From contig OZ038530.1 in NCBI GenBank assembly GCA_964036665.1, positions 7,144,501-7,208,500 on the forward strand: a stretch of DNA of 64,000 nucleotides, given 5' to 3'. The notes under the pieces are model-generated. The model had not been told where the DNA came from, did no database searches, and saw only the letters and a program-made list of their open reading frames with translations. The position numbers and the translations under genes were made by a program. Positions 1 through 11,840 of this stretch are shown here, piece by piece (the first letter of the stretch is position 1; each line of letters begins with the position of its first letter). The DNA comes from Gordius sp. MW1 (Eukaryota; Nematomorpha; Gordioida; Gordea; Gordiidae).

Positions 1-94
1 TGTACGTCAAACTAGATTAATATATATATACTTCCAACACAATATTTTTAAATTAATAAATTAACTATTTGTGATGAGCAAACAAACTACTCAC

Positions 95-289
95 TATTCC
101 TTTGGGGTTATAATTCTCGAATTTCATATCTAAGGAAATCTTTCTAACGCACTTTTGGGTAGCATTGTTGTCATTTTCCAAAATTCCTTCACCACTACCC
201 TGCTTTTTTAATGCAGAGACGTTGAACACAGTATTGTGATTACAACCGCTTAAGGTGGCTTGTGTATTAATTTTGATATCGTATGACAT
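95..289 (-). CDS. Probable first coding exon of an unrecognised gene running off the left edge
   Basis: On the minus strand an ATG at 289 opens a frame with balanced codon use and mixed residues, unlike the simple-sequence ORFs nearby. It reads about 65 codons to a strong splice donor (GTGAGT) whose GT lies at 94-93. Reading past the donor gives only nine more codons before a stop at 67-65, so a spliced continuation to the left of the window is likely. The peptide begins MSYDIKINTQ and contains LSGCNHN and a basic segment NATQKCVRKI. I recognise no family. No signal peptide or membrane segment is visible. It could instead be a 74-residue intronless small protein, or a chance ORF. Confidence 0.4.
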
Positions 290-299
290 TTACTTTATA

Positions 300-1334
300 A
301 AAGAAAAGAATCCTGGTGTTCTAATATTCAATATTAGAATTCAGTGTTAAAGATGATATAAATCACAATTCGAGATTAATGCATTGGTTTTTTCGCGATT
401 CATATGTTTTCTTAGAGGTCAATTTAATGGTGGCCTTGCCGAAAACCATCGGAATTGAATGTCCCAAGTTTTAAAATGTTTCCAATTAAAAAATGTCTCA
501 TAACTAAAAAGCCTATATTTATTATTCAATTCGGATTAAAGTTAAAATTTAGGTACTTTAAAATAAAATTGACAATAATTATAGAAGGTACTCAATTCAG
601 GGCCTACTTTATGATAAAGGGGAGATGGTCGTTAATGTGCCAGGCTGAATTCGGCAAGATGGTTTTCGGCGAGTTGATAGGGCACCCAATAATTATTGTG
701 ACACATGTCCAAGTCAGAATTCTTTTTTCGCATTTTAAAGAATTCTTGATATATTTTTGATATGAAATAACCTGAATATATTCTGGTAAACTTTCCTATC
801 AGCTATAAATGCAATAAATTAGTTTGAGTAGTATACGAGTTTAGGAGATTGTTTTGAAATTAATTTTAAAGCCGAGCCCAGAGGCTACCAACCTATTTCA
901 TTTACAATACGATTTTAAATCAAAGAATTCGATATTGACACAACAAAATAATACAATTAAATTATTTTACCTTCAAAATAAAATGAATTTAATTAATATA
1001 TGCAATTCTCGATTTTTGTACATTGTAGTCTTATATTGCTTCTCGATTTGAGCTGATAAAGTTACTTTCCCACAGTAACTAGTTAAGTTGCAGTTACTTT
1101 CAAAAATATGTGACTAATTAAATTATTAAAGTTACCTTTTTCAAAATGATTAGTCAGATAAAAGTAAATTGTTGAAAGTGGAATATTCTCATGTAATTTT
1201 TAAAGTAATCTAATGGTAGTTCTATATTAAAATTTTTTAGGTGTATTAACTGCAATAATTGATCATTAATTATTTTTGCATGATAATTATTAATACTTTT
1301 TAAAAATATGTCGAAAAATAAAATTAAATTATGT
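300..1334. other. Gene-free AT-rich stretch with one short inverted-repeat element
   Basis: No convincing coding sequence is seen. An inverted pair around GCCGAAAACCATC (about 435-448) and GATGGTTTTCGGC (about 659-671) suggests a small MITE of roughly 250-270 bp. I could not define its exact ends or a target duplication. The 101-codon plus-strand frame at 455-760 lies across this element and is treated as chance. Confidence 0.35.
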
Positions 1335-1540
1335 GAAATTTTTGATGGGGCCGGGCGCGGAATTCTTTATAAAAAATTTGAACGGGCTGAAGCGGGCCTG
1401 ACGTTTTCTAAACGGGTACGAACGGGCCGGAACAATTTACAACGGGCTCGGACGGGCCTTGAAGTTTTGAAAACGGATACGGGCGGGCCGACCTTCTACG
1501 ACCTTTTAAAACGGTCCATTGCAGATCTTTAGTACGAACT
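1335..1540. repeat. GC-rich end of a TIR element (CGGGC-rich family)
   Basis: About 200 bp carry imperfect repeats of the form aACGGGCyGGA-cGGGCC separated by short AT-rich spacers. The right end, read on the minus strand, starts TAAAGATCTGCAATGGACCG. This resembles the end of the related element at 57.68-59.22 kb (TAGAGATTTGCACGGGC), in inverted orientation. Only one end could be identified here. The frame through it (1308-1532) is a repeat artefact. Confidence 0.45.
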
Positions 1541-2379
1541 CTAATGTATTATGTTTTCCAGACATAGTGGGCCGAATTTTAATAAGGGGAAGGGGTTCAC
1601 AAAAACGCAAATAAATTTAAATATAGAGGTGTAACAATAAAATAAAATGGACCTATAGGAGAAACTTTAATCTACGTGAATATATTACTATTTTTCACTA
1701 AATATAAAAAATGCCGTGGCAATATAGCCTCAAAAAGGCTTAAAATAAGCATTTGTGGCACCTTCAAACCTCGTTTATCTAAAAAACTGGTAATTGTGGA
1801 AAAAAACTAAAAACAGATTATTTTTCAGCACAAAATATTCTATCAGAATTATTGGTCTGATTGCAGGATGTAATCACATAGTCAATATTTGTAGAGCTGT
1901 GTTATTTATGTTATTTATGGAACATTTTTTTATTAAAGATTATTTACAAAATATGAAAAACAACATTGACAATTAAATAATATTTCTTATTAATAAAGTT
2001 TTGTTTATTCGATGTAGAAACATTATAAAGGCCAATAGAAATTGGAAATATATAAAATATAGAAACGGGTAAGAAATAAAAATAAATAATAGTCGAAAGC
2101 GTCGCATGTATCATCCGTTAATAGCGGCCAGCTGTCGGCCAGGAACGTAAAATTTTACTATGCGATTAAAATACCTATTTTTGTTTAAGTAAAGAGGGTT
2201 AAATGAGACCGGGAAGCGTCGGCTATTTCTTTAGTTTATCAATAGCAATTGTCTGTGAGCGCTACTAAAAATTTTTAAGGGATGCCAGTTAATAAGGTTT
2301 TTATAATAAATTAGCACTGTTCACGGACGTCCAAGTAAGGGTTTGCTGTATATAAAAAATTTGGTGACTTCTTTTACTT

Positions 2380-2502
2380 AGATTTTGCCTCGGGGGGCTC
2401 GCTCGGGTCGGGCTGACACATAAAGCCCGACCTAAGCCGGAGGTCCGATTAAATTTTAATTTGGACGGGGCTTCGGACGGCCCGTGCAGGGCTCTGGTTG
2501 TG
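2380..2502. repeat. Solo end of a TAGAGCCCTGCA-type hAT-like MITE
   Basis: A GC-rich block of cGGGTCGGGC and CCCGACC repeats ends in GGCCCGTGCAGGGCTCTGG. On the minus strand this begins CAGAGCCCTGCACGGGCC, matching the TIR of the complete element at 9186-9665. The partner end was not found, so this is a truncated copy. Confidence 0.5.
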
Positions 2503-2509
2503 GATAATA

Positions 2510-5200
2510 CTGGAAAGTGGGAACGTTGACGGGGAAGAGCATCGAGGTCGCAAAAATGCTAAAAATGGTACACATCGCCTGCTTACAAGACACGAGGTAA
2601 AATGGAATTAAAGCTGGGCAGTTGGGAGAGTACAAGCTATTCTAAAGAGGTTCTTTAAATAGTAGAAACGAGGTAGGTACGCTCTAAGCGAATCGTTCAA
2701 ATACATGATAGTCGAAGTCAAACGATGTTAAGACACATTAATGTTGGTGGAGATTGTAAACCAAGGAGGCCTCCTAACCGTTTGGTACGCCTATGCTCCC
2801 TAAATTGTATGGGATCAGAGAAGGATATTTCTTCGATGCATTGGAAATGGAAATACAAGTAAGAAGAAAGGCCAGTTAGGACGAACATCATGGCCCAAGG
2901 GAAAGATCGCCTCGGGGCTCCCGAGATCATGGAGGCTATGGGAATAGCCGAAAAACAAGGAAGGGGAAACTTCTCCAAGTATCCCAAGCATACGATTTGG
3001 CGATCGAAACACGTATTTTTAAAAACGTAAAGTTTATATTGTGACATATAGAAGTGGGAAGCATTTTAATTAAATTGAATATCTGCCAAGGATTGCAAAG
3101 TAATACCGGGAAAATAAATCGCCAGGCAACATCGTACACTTGTATATATCTTGAATGAAAAGTATTTTCCGAAAGAAGAGAATTTATGAACTTCGAATTC
3201 GATACGAAACGCTAAATGATACGTCGACGAACCATAAATATCATCTAAAAGCCTTCACTCATGGGTGCATGAAAGTTTCAAAGGGACGTAGACGACGATT
3301 AAGAGAGGCACCAAGGATATAAAGAAAACAGCAATTCAGGTTTTTGGACAGAATAAAGGAGGTAATGAATATGGAACTATGGTGGTTGGATTAATCGGTT
3401 AGGGATTTCATCGAAAGAAAGAAAATTTTATATAGACGGTTGCGAATGTCAAATAAGTCGGAGGATTATCAAGAGTATAAGTAGGCAAAGACAACCGCGA
3501 AAAAGGCCGTTGCAATAGCGAAGAATGCAGGGTACACCGAGATGGCAAACAAACTGGATAAAAGGGGGCGATAGGCTTATGTAAAAATTGACCAAGGTTA
3601 AGGGATAATAAAAGTCGCGATGCCGGAGTCTTTAAAATAGTTAAAAACGAGAAGGGTTAACCGAAGGAAGTGATAAAAAGGTGGAAAGAATATTTTAAAG
3701 AACTTATGAATATTGCAAATAACAAAGAATTCCCTTCCCGATATTGATCCAAACATAAGTATGGTCAACTCTTTCAATAGGATGAAGTAAGGACACAAAT
3801 GAACACGATACAAAAAGAAAAAGTTAATGGCCCAGATAGAATACCTAAGGCATTGCTCGGATCTTGAAGAAGGATTACGACCATGACTAACCTTTTTAAT
3901 TGGCAATCCTTTTCAATGGAGAGCAAGCACTATTATACCCTTATTGAAAGACAAGTGTAGGAGGTATCAAACTAACTTGCCACTCCTTGAAGCTAATAAA
4001 AGGCTTAGTAATTAGGCTAAAAACGTGGTGGAAATATGAACTAACCAATTCAGATTTGTCGTCGGCGAATCCACAATCGACCCAATCTTCACATTAAGAC
4101 AAATGATGGATAAATATGATAAAAAGTGAAGAGACCTGCAGGTCTTTATCGACTCTAAGAAAGCTTATGACACGGTCTCTCGCGATATAATATGGTGGTG
4201 AACAAAATATCCCTGACGCATATATACGGCTTATGAAAAATATCTATAAAGCCTCATATCCGTGCGTCAGGATGACAGTTGGAGACTCTAAACTTTCTTG
4301 GGTTGAATGTGGAATATATCAAGGATCTGCTCTAAGTCAATTTTTATTCAATACAAGCTGTGCCCGGCCAAGCGTTGCTTTGGCTTAGTCCCTAATTAGC
4401 TGAATAATTAGTACAAATTATTAGAACATATATGAAAAATTTTGGATTATTTACATCATAAACTCTCTTACAGATGACTCAAAAGCCATCTCCTTGGGGT
4501 ATGCTATATGTCATTGATTTAGTACTATGAGAAGAGACAAAGGAGAAGGTATTCGAAGAAGCTGAAAAATGGAAGCGCTTAGCTGGATATGGTTTAAAGG
4601 TCAGCAATCGAAAAACGTATACATAGAAATGTTACGCACCTTATCGCTAAACGACTTTCTAAAGTACACAGAAGTTGACAGATTTATATACCTCGGCTCG
4701 ATTTTACATCAAGAGGGAGGTTGCGCAACAGGAGTCAATGCCCGGATCCAAAAGGGATGGCTTAAATGGCGAAGTATATCCGGTGTAATGTGCGACAAGA
4801 AAATGCCAATATGGTTGAAGAGCAAAGATTACAAATCCATCGTAAAACCGGTGTTATTCTGTGGAAGTTAAACATGGGCACTTAACGTCACTGAAAGAAA
4901 GTTGTAATAGGCCATGGAAATGAGAATGATACGATAGAGCTGCTGAATTCTCAGGACAAAAATGGGTATTCAATCTCTGGCAGACATTATCAATAAATCA
5001 GCTAAGGTGTAATGGGTATATACTAAGAAGAAAGACGAATGATGTACATCGAAAGTAATGGACATGGAGGTACCGAGAAAGAGAGGAAGAGGACGGCCTC
5101 GTGCACCTGGAAAGAGCAAATGATTAGAGTTTTGAAAACAAAATGATTAAAGACACGACCGTACCCCATCAAGATGGAAGGGAAGAAACTCATTAAAACA
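2510..5200 (+). pseudogene. Decayed RTE-type non-LTR retrotransposon (endonuclease-reverse transcriptase)
   Basis: Broken plus-strand frames keep the order expected of an RTE-clade LINE polyprotein. The endonuclease start is near 2517 (VGTLTGKS...HIACLQDTR). Reverse-transcriptase blocks follow near 4140 (FIDSKKAYDTVSRDII) and 4225-4350 (a GIYQGSALSQFLF block). A C-terminal block lies at about 4680-4860 (RFIYLGSI...WLKW...CDKKMP..LK..DYKSIVKPVLF). Stops and frameshifts separate these pieces, so no intact product is possible. A stretch at about 4355-4470 that does not resemble the family may be a later insertion. The block order and motifs are seen directly. The RTE assignment rests on family knowledge. 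Confidence 0.75.
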
Positions 5201-5564
5201 AACCCGACTATTGTGGGACCAAATACTTGATAACAAAGAAGAAACCCCGTATCATATATCTATGGCACATTTGAGTAACTATGTCAAAATAATATACTAG
5301 TGTTGAATCTGCACCATAATCACCATGACAGTATTCAAAAAATAATGATACTAGCCATAGGCGTAGCCAGGATTGCCTCATAAGGGGAGGTCCGACAAAT
5401 TTTTTTTTAATGATACTAATAAACCTCGAGAGTATTCCTGAAAATCCCGAACGCGAGAGCATTCGTGGGGTATAACTTTACCCCACTTTTTAACTTTTTG
5501 TAACTTTCAAAGTATTCTTTTAAAACCTTTCAAATTTTAAACATGTGTTTATAAAGGTCTTAAG

Positions 5565-6432
5565 CAGAGTTTCTTTTAGGGGGGAGCCCGGGGAAAAGGG
5601 GGGGGGGTGTATTACCCCCCCCCCCCCCCCCCGGAGAGTTTTGATTGAAGCATGAACTCAAGTTCCATCATGAAGTCATAAATTATATTAATAGGCTAAA
5701 ATTGAAATTCAATTAATTATTTTAATTTATCAATAAAAAAAACAAAATTGGCAAAATTAAATTTTTTTTACAAATAAGGTGGAAATCATTCATAGACAGC
5801 ATTTTTTAACATCTGTGAACCCTAATTTAAACGAGTTTTTAATAGGCATTTTTTACAATCTTGAAAGTTACAAATTATCTTTAATTAAAAAATATCAATA
5901 GGTAAATAAACAAAAATAAATGCTTTTAGAATTTTTAAATCACTATCTTAATGTTAAACTTAAAAAGAATTATTATTAATAATAGATTCAATTGTTTGGT
6001 TTTTATTGATACTTTGACAACGGCGACTGTTGAAAGGTCCTTTAGTGCAATGAACCGAATTATGGTTGCATTAAGAAACAGGCTAGGGGAGATATCTTTA
6101 GACCACTGTTTGAGAAGAGAATATCTATAGAAGGGGCCGACCTTCCTACTGAAGAATATCTAGATATGGCGATGAAGGAGTATGCCTTTAAAAAACAAAG
6201 AAGAATTCGGTTACTTTCTTAAAAGAACACTTGCCCGTTTAAACATTACATGTATTTATTTAATGATTATGCGTGTATGTATCTATTTATATATTACTTA
6301 TATAACCAATAAAAATCAGTAAATATTATACAAAATGGTTTAGCAATTAAATTTTTTTTTACCCCCTCCCCCCCCCGAAAGTTGAAAATACCTCTCCCCC
6401 CCCCAGGAGCATTTTTTCTGAAAGAAACCCTG
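5565..6432. mobile_element. hAT deletion derivative with 8-bp TSD (gtcttaag)
   Basis: The terminal inverted repeats are CAGAGTTTCTTTTAG on the left and CAGGGTTTCTTTCAG on the right (minus-strand reading). Both sides carry the perfect 8-bp duplication gtcttaag (5557-5564 and 6433-6440). Long G and C runs lie just inside both ends. About 870 bp remain, including a recognisable piece of transposase C-terminus. The 8-bp TSD, the CAG-starting TIR and the dimerisation motif together make this a hAT-superfamily element. Confidence 0.85.
6008..6222 (+). pseudogene. Remnant of hAT transposase C-terminal dimerisation domain
   Basis: A plus-strand frame shows TTATVERSFSAMNRI followed by a run ending RLGEISLDHCL, the usual signature of the hAT C-terminal dimerisation region. 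The matching continuation (SIEG.DLPTEEYLDMA) lies in a different frame, so a small indel breaks it near 6118-6125. The N-terminal and catalytic regions are missing. It is non-functional and lies inside the 5565-6432 element. Confidence 0.75.
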
Positions 6433-6714
6433 GTCTTAAGATTGATGGTATAAATTTGATATAAATCTACAACATTACAAAATTTATTAACAATTTTCTG
6501 GACCCCCATTTTTATTTTGGTTTTTTAGAGCTTCCCCTCATTTTACCTCTTGACATCATAGACCTTAAAATAAATCAAAATAAACGTAATTTTTTATTAA
6601 AAGAATGTTCAAAATGTATTAAAAACACAAATTGTAAAAGATATCATCATAAAAAAAGACACATAGATTTTTTCAAGCAAAAAAAACTTACGTAAGAGCA
6701 TTCGTGGGGTAAAT

Positions 6715-7342
6715 TAGTGATGGTGAAATAGCGTTTGATAGGCGCTAAAGCTATAGCACATAGTCACTTGGAGGCGCTAAAGTTATGGCACATAGTCACT
6801 TGGAGGCGCTAAAGCTGTTGCACATAGTCACTTAGAGGCGCTAAAGCTATAGCACATAGTCACTTAGAGGTGCTAGAGGTGTAGCACATAGTCATATAAG
6901 ACGCTAGAGCTATAGCGTGGCGCTAACATTGTTATAAAATTTACAGGTTAAAGTGCATTAATGCAATTGAACCTATAAATTTTATAACAATGTTAGCGCC
7001 ACGCTATAGCTCTAGCGCCTTCAAGTGATTATGTGCTATAGCTCTAGCGCCTTATGTGACAATTGAACCTATAAATTTTATAACAATCTTAGCGCCACGC
7101 TATAGCTCTAGCGCCTTCAAGTGATTATGTGCTATAGCTCTAGCGCCTTATGTGACTATGTGCTATAGCTCTAGCGCCTCCAAGTGACTATGTGCTATAG
7201 CTTTAACGCCTCCAAGTGACTATGTTCTATAGCTTTAGCGCCTCCAAGTGACTATGTGCTATAACTTTAGCGCATCCAAGCGACTATGCTATGTAGATAG
7301 GAGGCGCTACACGCGCTGGTGCTAAGCGTTTTACCATCACTA
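6715..7342. mobile_element. Foldback hAT-like element built from ~32-nt tandem units, TSD gggtaaat/gggtaaac
   Basis: The element starts TAGTGATGGTGAAA and ends TTTTACCATCACTA. The flanks are gggtaaat (6707-6714) and gggtaaac (7343-7350), a 7 of 8 target duplication. Each arm is a tandem array of units like GGCGCTAAAGCTATAGCACA plus TAGTCACTTGGA, about 32 nt long. The two arms are in inverted orientation around a centre near 6960-6970. The right arm also holds a direct duplication of a longer segment (about 6968-7030 and 7062-7125). No coding sequence is present. Confidence 0.8.
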
Positions 7343-8528
7343 GGGTAAACAGAACCCCACGAGCTAAAAAAAGCTTCTATATTTTGAAAAGTATTAAGCC
7401 AACCCTATAAAATTTTCACCTAACCTAGTTCTTGATAAAATATTAAGCTACTGAAAATACCAAATTCATTAGACTTAAATTGCGTTTTGTATTTTAATTT
7501 ATAATTTGCGTGGGGTTTCGAAATACCCCAGGAATACTCTTGCGGGTTAAACAAAATTTATACACAGTAGTGACGGAGGTAGGACTATCTAATTAAGGGG
7601 GGGGGGATATTTTGTGTCAAAGAATTTAGATTACACAAAAACTTATTAAAATTATATAAATTCAATACTACGATGGGTTTTTGGTTAAAAATGCATTAAT
7701 AATATCTTCAAAGACGCAAATTGCAAAGAGCTCTTTCCAATTTTTCGGTTTGCGCTAATTAGGACCATTGTTTAAACTAAACACTTGCATTGGCCTTTTA
7801 GGCTTAAATTTCCCACCAGAACCAATAATTGCCCCGCCCGGGACCGTTTAGATGAAATTATAAGCCCAAGTTCGCCCCGCTGCTAAAATTTGGCTTGTAT
7901 CAGCATCTTCCTCGTTAAATTTAGAAGTTGAGATAGTTTTTTAGAGAAATAATTAATTAAATTTCTTCTTATTAGAAACACGCACTCGGAACATAAATTT
8001 TTTGTATAAATAATGTTATAATTAGTAAATTATCTAAAATATCAAATTAATTAAGATAATATATTATTTCTATATGCTAACACACACAAGACTCCTATTA
8101 ATATTTTTTTCGTGTAATTTGAAAAAAAATTTATTCTCTTTGTCAATGGGGGGGGGGTCCTACCCACGCTACTGATACTAGCATTGCTCGTATGGCTATT
8201 TTATGTTGGGTTGTGAGCTAGGAGCTTATAAGTTTTCTATTTTTAGGGGTATTCCCAATAAGCAAAACGTTTCTCAAATATGCCGAATGGAGTCAAAAGC
8301 CTTATTAAGCAGCAAATTATATCGATTAAGCCTCTACTTGTCGAACGGAATCAAAAGCCTTATTACGCAATAAGATATATCAATTAAGCTTTTACTGTGA
8401 ATATTCAATAAAAAAATTTGATTTAGAAAAAAATTGGTGAATGAAATTATAACAAAATGAGTAGAGGTAAAATAACACACTGATACAATGAATTGAACGT
8501 TTCTAATTATACTGAGTATACATAGTAG

Positions 8529-8788
8529 GGCACCCGGTCAAAGTAGCAGAAAAATAGCAGCCATTGGTCAGAACTGATCAAGATTGGTCAGAACTGATCA
8601 AGTTTGGTCAGGACTTAACATATTCAGGAGGGTTAGGGTTAGTGCTTTAGGTTGGCGTTTTAGGTTAGGGTTAGGGTTATTTGCACATCAAATTCCCTCC
8701 CCATTTGAGATTTAATTCTAATATATTAATAATCTAAAAAAATATTTTTCTGTACTTTTTCATCATTCTGCTACTTTGACCCCGATTC
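8529..8788. mobile_element. MITE, GAATYRKGKTCAAA family, TSD catagtag
   Basis: Perfect 8-bp duplications catagtag (8521-8528 and 8789-8796) bound a 260-bp element. Its inverted ends share GGTCAAAGTAGCAGAA. On the minus strand the right end begins GAATCGGGGTCAAAG. The interior has a GTTAGGGTTAGGG patch and a core (TGCACATCAAATTCCCTCCC then CATTTGAGATTTAATTCT) repeated almost identically in the element at 25118-25606. No ORF is present. Confidence 0.75.
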
Positions 8789-8796
8789 CATAGTAG

Positions 8797-9185
8797 TGTT
8801 GGGATACTTTCAGAACCCTGTTTGCGCGTTCAGTTTGCTTCTTATAAAAGATCTTAATCGATTATAAAGTATATAATTATTAGATTTGACATTTATTAAA
8901 GCTATGCCTCTAGAATTATTAGAGTCAAGATGATTACCTTTTTTTTAATTGCCAATTCGGGCCATCCGGAACTGCTAACAATATAAATTTCTTAAAAAAG
9001 GGCTTAGGAGTTGGAAATAAGATAGAGGCATTAGAATTAACTCTGAACAATATAGATGGAATTCTGTCTTTGTCTCCGGCTATGTAGTTCTTGTGCATGT
9101 GTATATAGCTGCTGAGGGATGTCTATCTATGTCGGCCGCGTTTAAATCTCTGATTGAATTATTATGCGATATATGTGTATATGAA
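8797..9185. other. Gene-free AT-rich spacer
   Basis: I see no coding frame, recognisable repeat or conserved motif in this interval. Confidence 0.3.
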
Positions 9186-9665
9186 TAGAGCCCTGCACGG
9201 GCCGCCCGAAGCCTGACCCGGCCCGAGCCCGGCCCAACTCGATCAGGTTACAGGCCGGGCTCGGGCATAATTTTATAATAATCGGGCCGACATGAGGCCC
9301 GAGCCCGGCCCGAATTGAACTAAAGCAAACTAATCTTTTATAAAATATGATTTAAACAAACTCAACTCTATATAAATAATTATCCTCACATAGCGTACAT
9401 TATATAGCTTCCAAACTTCAGCTGTAACAAGGAAAAATGAATTTTTTCATTTCAAACTTATCCTAGTTTTAAATTACAAGTAATAATAATCTACTTAATT
9501 TTATATGTTTCAAAATAAAACTGTTCAAAAGTTTTATTCGCAAAGGGTCGGGCTCTGGTTGGGCATAAAAAAAAGTCTTTCGGGCTCGGGCCGGGCAAAA
9601 TAAAAATGGAAAAGTTGGCCTCGGGCCGGGCTCGGACGGAAGAAATTTTATTTTGCAGGGCTCTA
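9186..9665. mobile_element. hAT-like MITE with TAGAGCCCTGCA ends, TSD tatatgaa
   Basis: The left end is TAGAGCCCTGCACGGGCC and the right end on the minus strand starts TAGAGCCCTGCA. The flanks carry a perfect 8-bp duplication, tatatgaa (9178-9185 and 9666-9673). Both subterminal regions are rich in GGGCCCGAGC-like repeats while the middle is AT-rich. The 480 bp have no transposase. The minus-strand frame at 9491-9709 is an artefact of the repeats. Confidence 0.85.
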
Positions 9666-9673
9666 TATATGAA

Positions 9674-10843
9674 TGAAGAAAGAGAATATTTTAAAAGTAA
9701 TTGTTCCATTCTTTTAGCTGGACTTTAATGTCTTTAATTTGGGGGCAAATAATAGAATTAATAAATAAATGCTACTAGGTTCAGACCTTTGGTTAAAGTT
9801 TTGAATGTCTTGTAAAGTTTATGAGTATTGGTGCCTTGATGGCTACTTGGGTTTCTTTAATCAATCCGCCTTATCTTGTTCTTTATGCAGTTGCATTATA
9901 GTATATTTCAACTTGCTGCTTCATGTGTTCTTTCCTGATGTTAAATGATGTTATCCTAGTATTTATCCTTCTTTATCCATTAGAGGGATTCTGATAAGAG
10001 CCATTTGCGGTGGCAGTGTTAAGTTTGTACTATATGATGAAGCTAGCCTCAGTTATTCAAGAGTGTTTCTCTTTGAGATTTCTTATTTTTTTTGCTAGGT
10101 TTCTAATTTAATGTTGTCTGTTTGCAGAATCTTGTGTTGGGACTTAGACCTGTGGCGTGGGAACATTAACATATTTTTTAGAGAGATACTTATTTGTCGC
10201 TAGACATTATGGTAAACTCCAATGCACATTTTTCGGTAATTTGAGGTGGGAGATTAGATATTAAAATTAAACGTTATTTATAAAACCCTTAGTGGAATTA
10301 TTCTCAAGGAAAGAGGGTTGTAATCTTAAGAGTAATTTTGACTAAAACGGATAATCCTGTACCGTTATCGGTTACCCTAACAGTGAAGTTTCTTGCCTTC
10401 GCATTCATTCATTCGAGTTTTCTCTCCACGAGATTGCCATTCACTATGAAGGTTTCTATGTATTCCAAATCTTTTTTGGCGGTATTAATATTAAATCAAG
10501 ATTTTTAGGTTTCCCAAAGGACGAGTTAGAATATTTGCTAAGTGGCTAAAATTATAGGGGAGGCCTTACTTACGATTTTTCTAATTATATAGGGAGGGAA
10601 AAGTTATAAATTATTAATTGAGCGATTAAACAAAGGTGTAAGTATTGGAGATTTAAATTTTGAAAGCTTGGCAGGTATAAAATGGATCATAGATAGAGTA
10701 ATCTTTAGCAGTCAAAAAGCGTAAAGAGTAGGGAGTCGGTGTATGGCGATGGTTTGGCGTAAGCCTCATTGCTTTTCAACGCCAGGGCGAAAGGAATGAG
10801 AGAGCTAATTGTAATATGAGTGGTGTGAAGGGTTCCCTTGGAT
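9674..10843. other. Gene-free stretch, no recognised element
   Basis: About 1.2 kb are less AT-rich than the surroundings but have no long open frame, no splice-bounded coding block I recognise, and no paired inverted ends. It may be an old repeat. Confidence 0.3.
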
Positions 10844-11840
10844 TAGAGAACTGCACGGATGACCCTAGACCCAACCCGGACCCGACTTGACCTCGGGTCG
10901 GGTTCGGGTAAAAAATTTGAAAATGAATTCGGGTCGGGTCCGGGTAGGAAATTTGAAAATGCTTTTGGTTCGGGTCGGGTCAAATTTATAGAGTCGGGTC
11001 CAAGGTTTATACATTGTAAAAAAACACGCGAGACCTATTTTTTTAATCAATGTTAATATTTCATCAATAATTTAAACTACATAAATTACTCCTGGTTTTA
11101 ATTTGACTAAAAAAAGGTAAATTATTTCAATAAATTTATATTTTAAATTTTTTTACTGTTAACCGTGAAGTTTTAGTTAATCCTCATCGTTAATTTAAAT
11201 TACATTTAATACACATTCAAAAGCCAACTTTAAAGGAAGTTACAATTTTATAAAAGTTTCATTTGCAAATTTATAATTATATAATATTTTTTTTATAATA
11301 ACTTATAATTATTTTTAAGTTTCATATCAAATGAATTTATCTTAAATTGCACTTCAAACTTAAAACATTTGAACAGTCACTATAAATTTCATCATATTTA
11401 CTATATTGATTATAATCAGCTCAGCTATATAATAATGGTTTCATAATAACAATAAATGGATGTTAAATAGTTGTCTCAAGTCTATAACATATGAGCAGTT
11501 TACTTGATATTAGGAAACTAAATATAGATAAATAAACATAAATTTTTTTCCACCATCCCCTTTAAAGAATACAAATCAATTATTTGTCGATTTAATTTTA
11601 CACACAGCAATTTCCGCGCTCGAAAGTAATTTGTTTTAATAATTTTTCGGGTCGGGTCGAGTTCAGGTTTAAGTTTTTAAAATGCTTTCGGGTCGGGTTC
11701 GGGTAGAAAATTTGAAAATGATTTCGGGTCGGGTCCGGGTAGAAAATTTGAAAATGATTTCGGGTCGGGTCCGGGTAGAAAATTTGAAAATGATTTTGGG
11801 TCGGGTTCGGGTTAAAAAAAGGTGACTTTGCAGTTCTCTA
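10844..11840. mobile_element. hAT-like MITE with TAGAGAACTGCA ends and GGGTCGGG subterminal repeats
   Basis: The left end starts TAGAGAACTGCACGG and the right end on the minus strand starts TAGAGAACTGCAAAG. Both subterminal regions contain several copies of a ~33-nt unit, TCGGGTCGGGTCCGGGTAG followed by an AAATTTGAAAATG-like tail, facing each other. The flanks ccttggat and ccttatgc share only the first four bases, so the target duplication is weak or decayed. The frames at 10859-11056 read through the repeats and are not genes. Confidence 0.7.

Larger units (their letters stand above)
5356..8174. mobile_element. Composite TIR element with 8-bp TSD (atactagc), hosting two nested insertions
   Basis: The left end starts CATAGGCGTAGCCAGGA directly after atactagc (5348-5355). 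The right end, read inward on the minus strand, starts CAGTAGCGTGGGTAGGAC directly before atactagc (8175-8182). The 8-bp duplication is perfect. Inside sit a hAT derivative (5565-6432) and a foldback element (6715-7342), both with their own TSDs. A second inward-facing end, CAGTAGTGACGGAGGTAGGAC-like, lies at 7565 and pairs better with the 8174 end than the 5356 end does. This unit may therefore be a fusion of two related copies. Confidence 0.6.

Noticed and set aside
455-760. 101-codon plus-strand ORF
   Set aside because: Hydrophobic, AT-driven composition; it overlaps a small inverted-repeat element and has no known domain.
6715-7342. CRISPR-like regularly spaced 32-nt repeats
   Set aside because: Units are contiguous with no unique spacers and the arms are inverted; this is a eukaryotic foldback element.
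8630-8680. TTAGGG-like telomere motif (also near 25390-25420)
   Set aside because: Only two or three units inside a short MITE with its own TSD; not an interstitial telomere.
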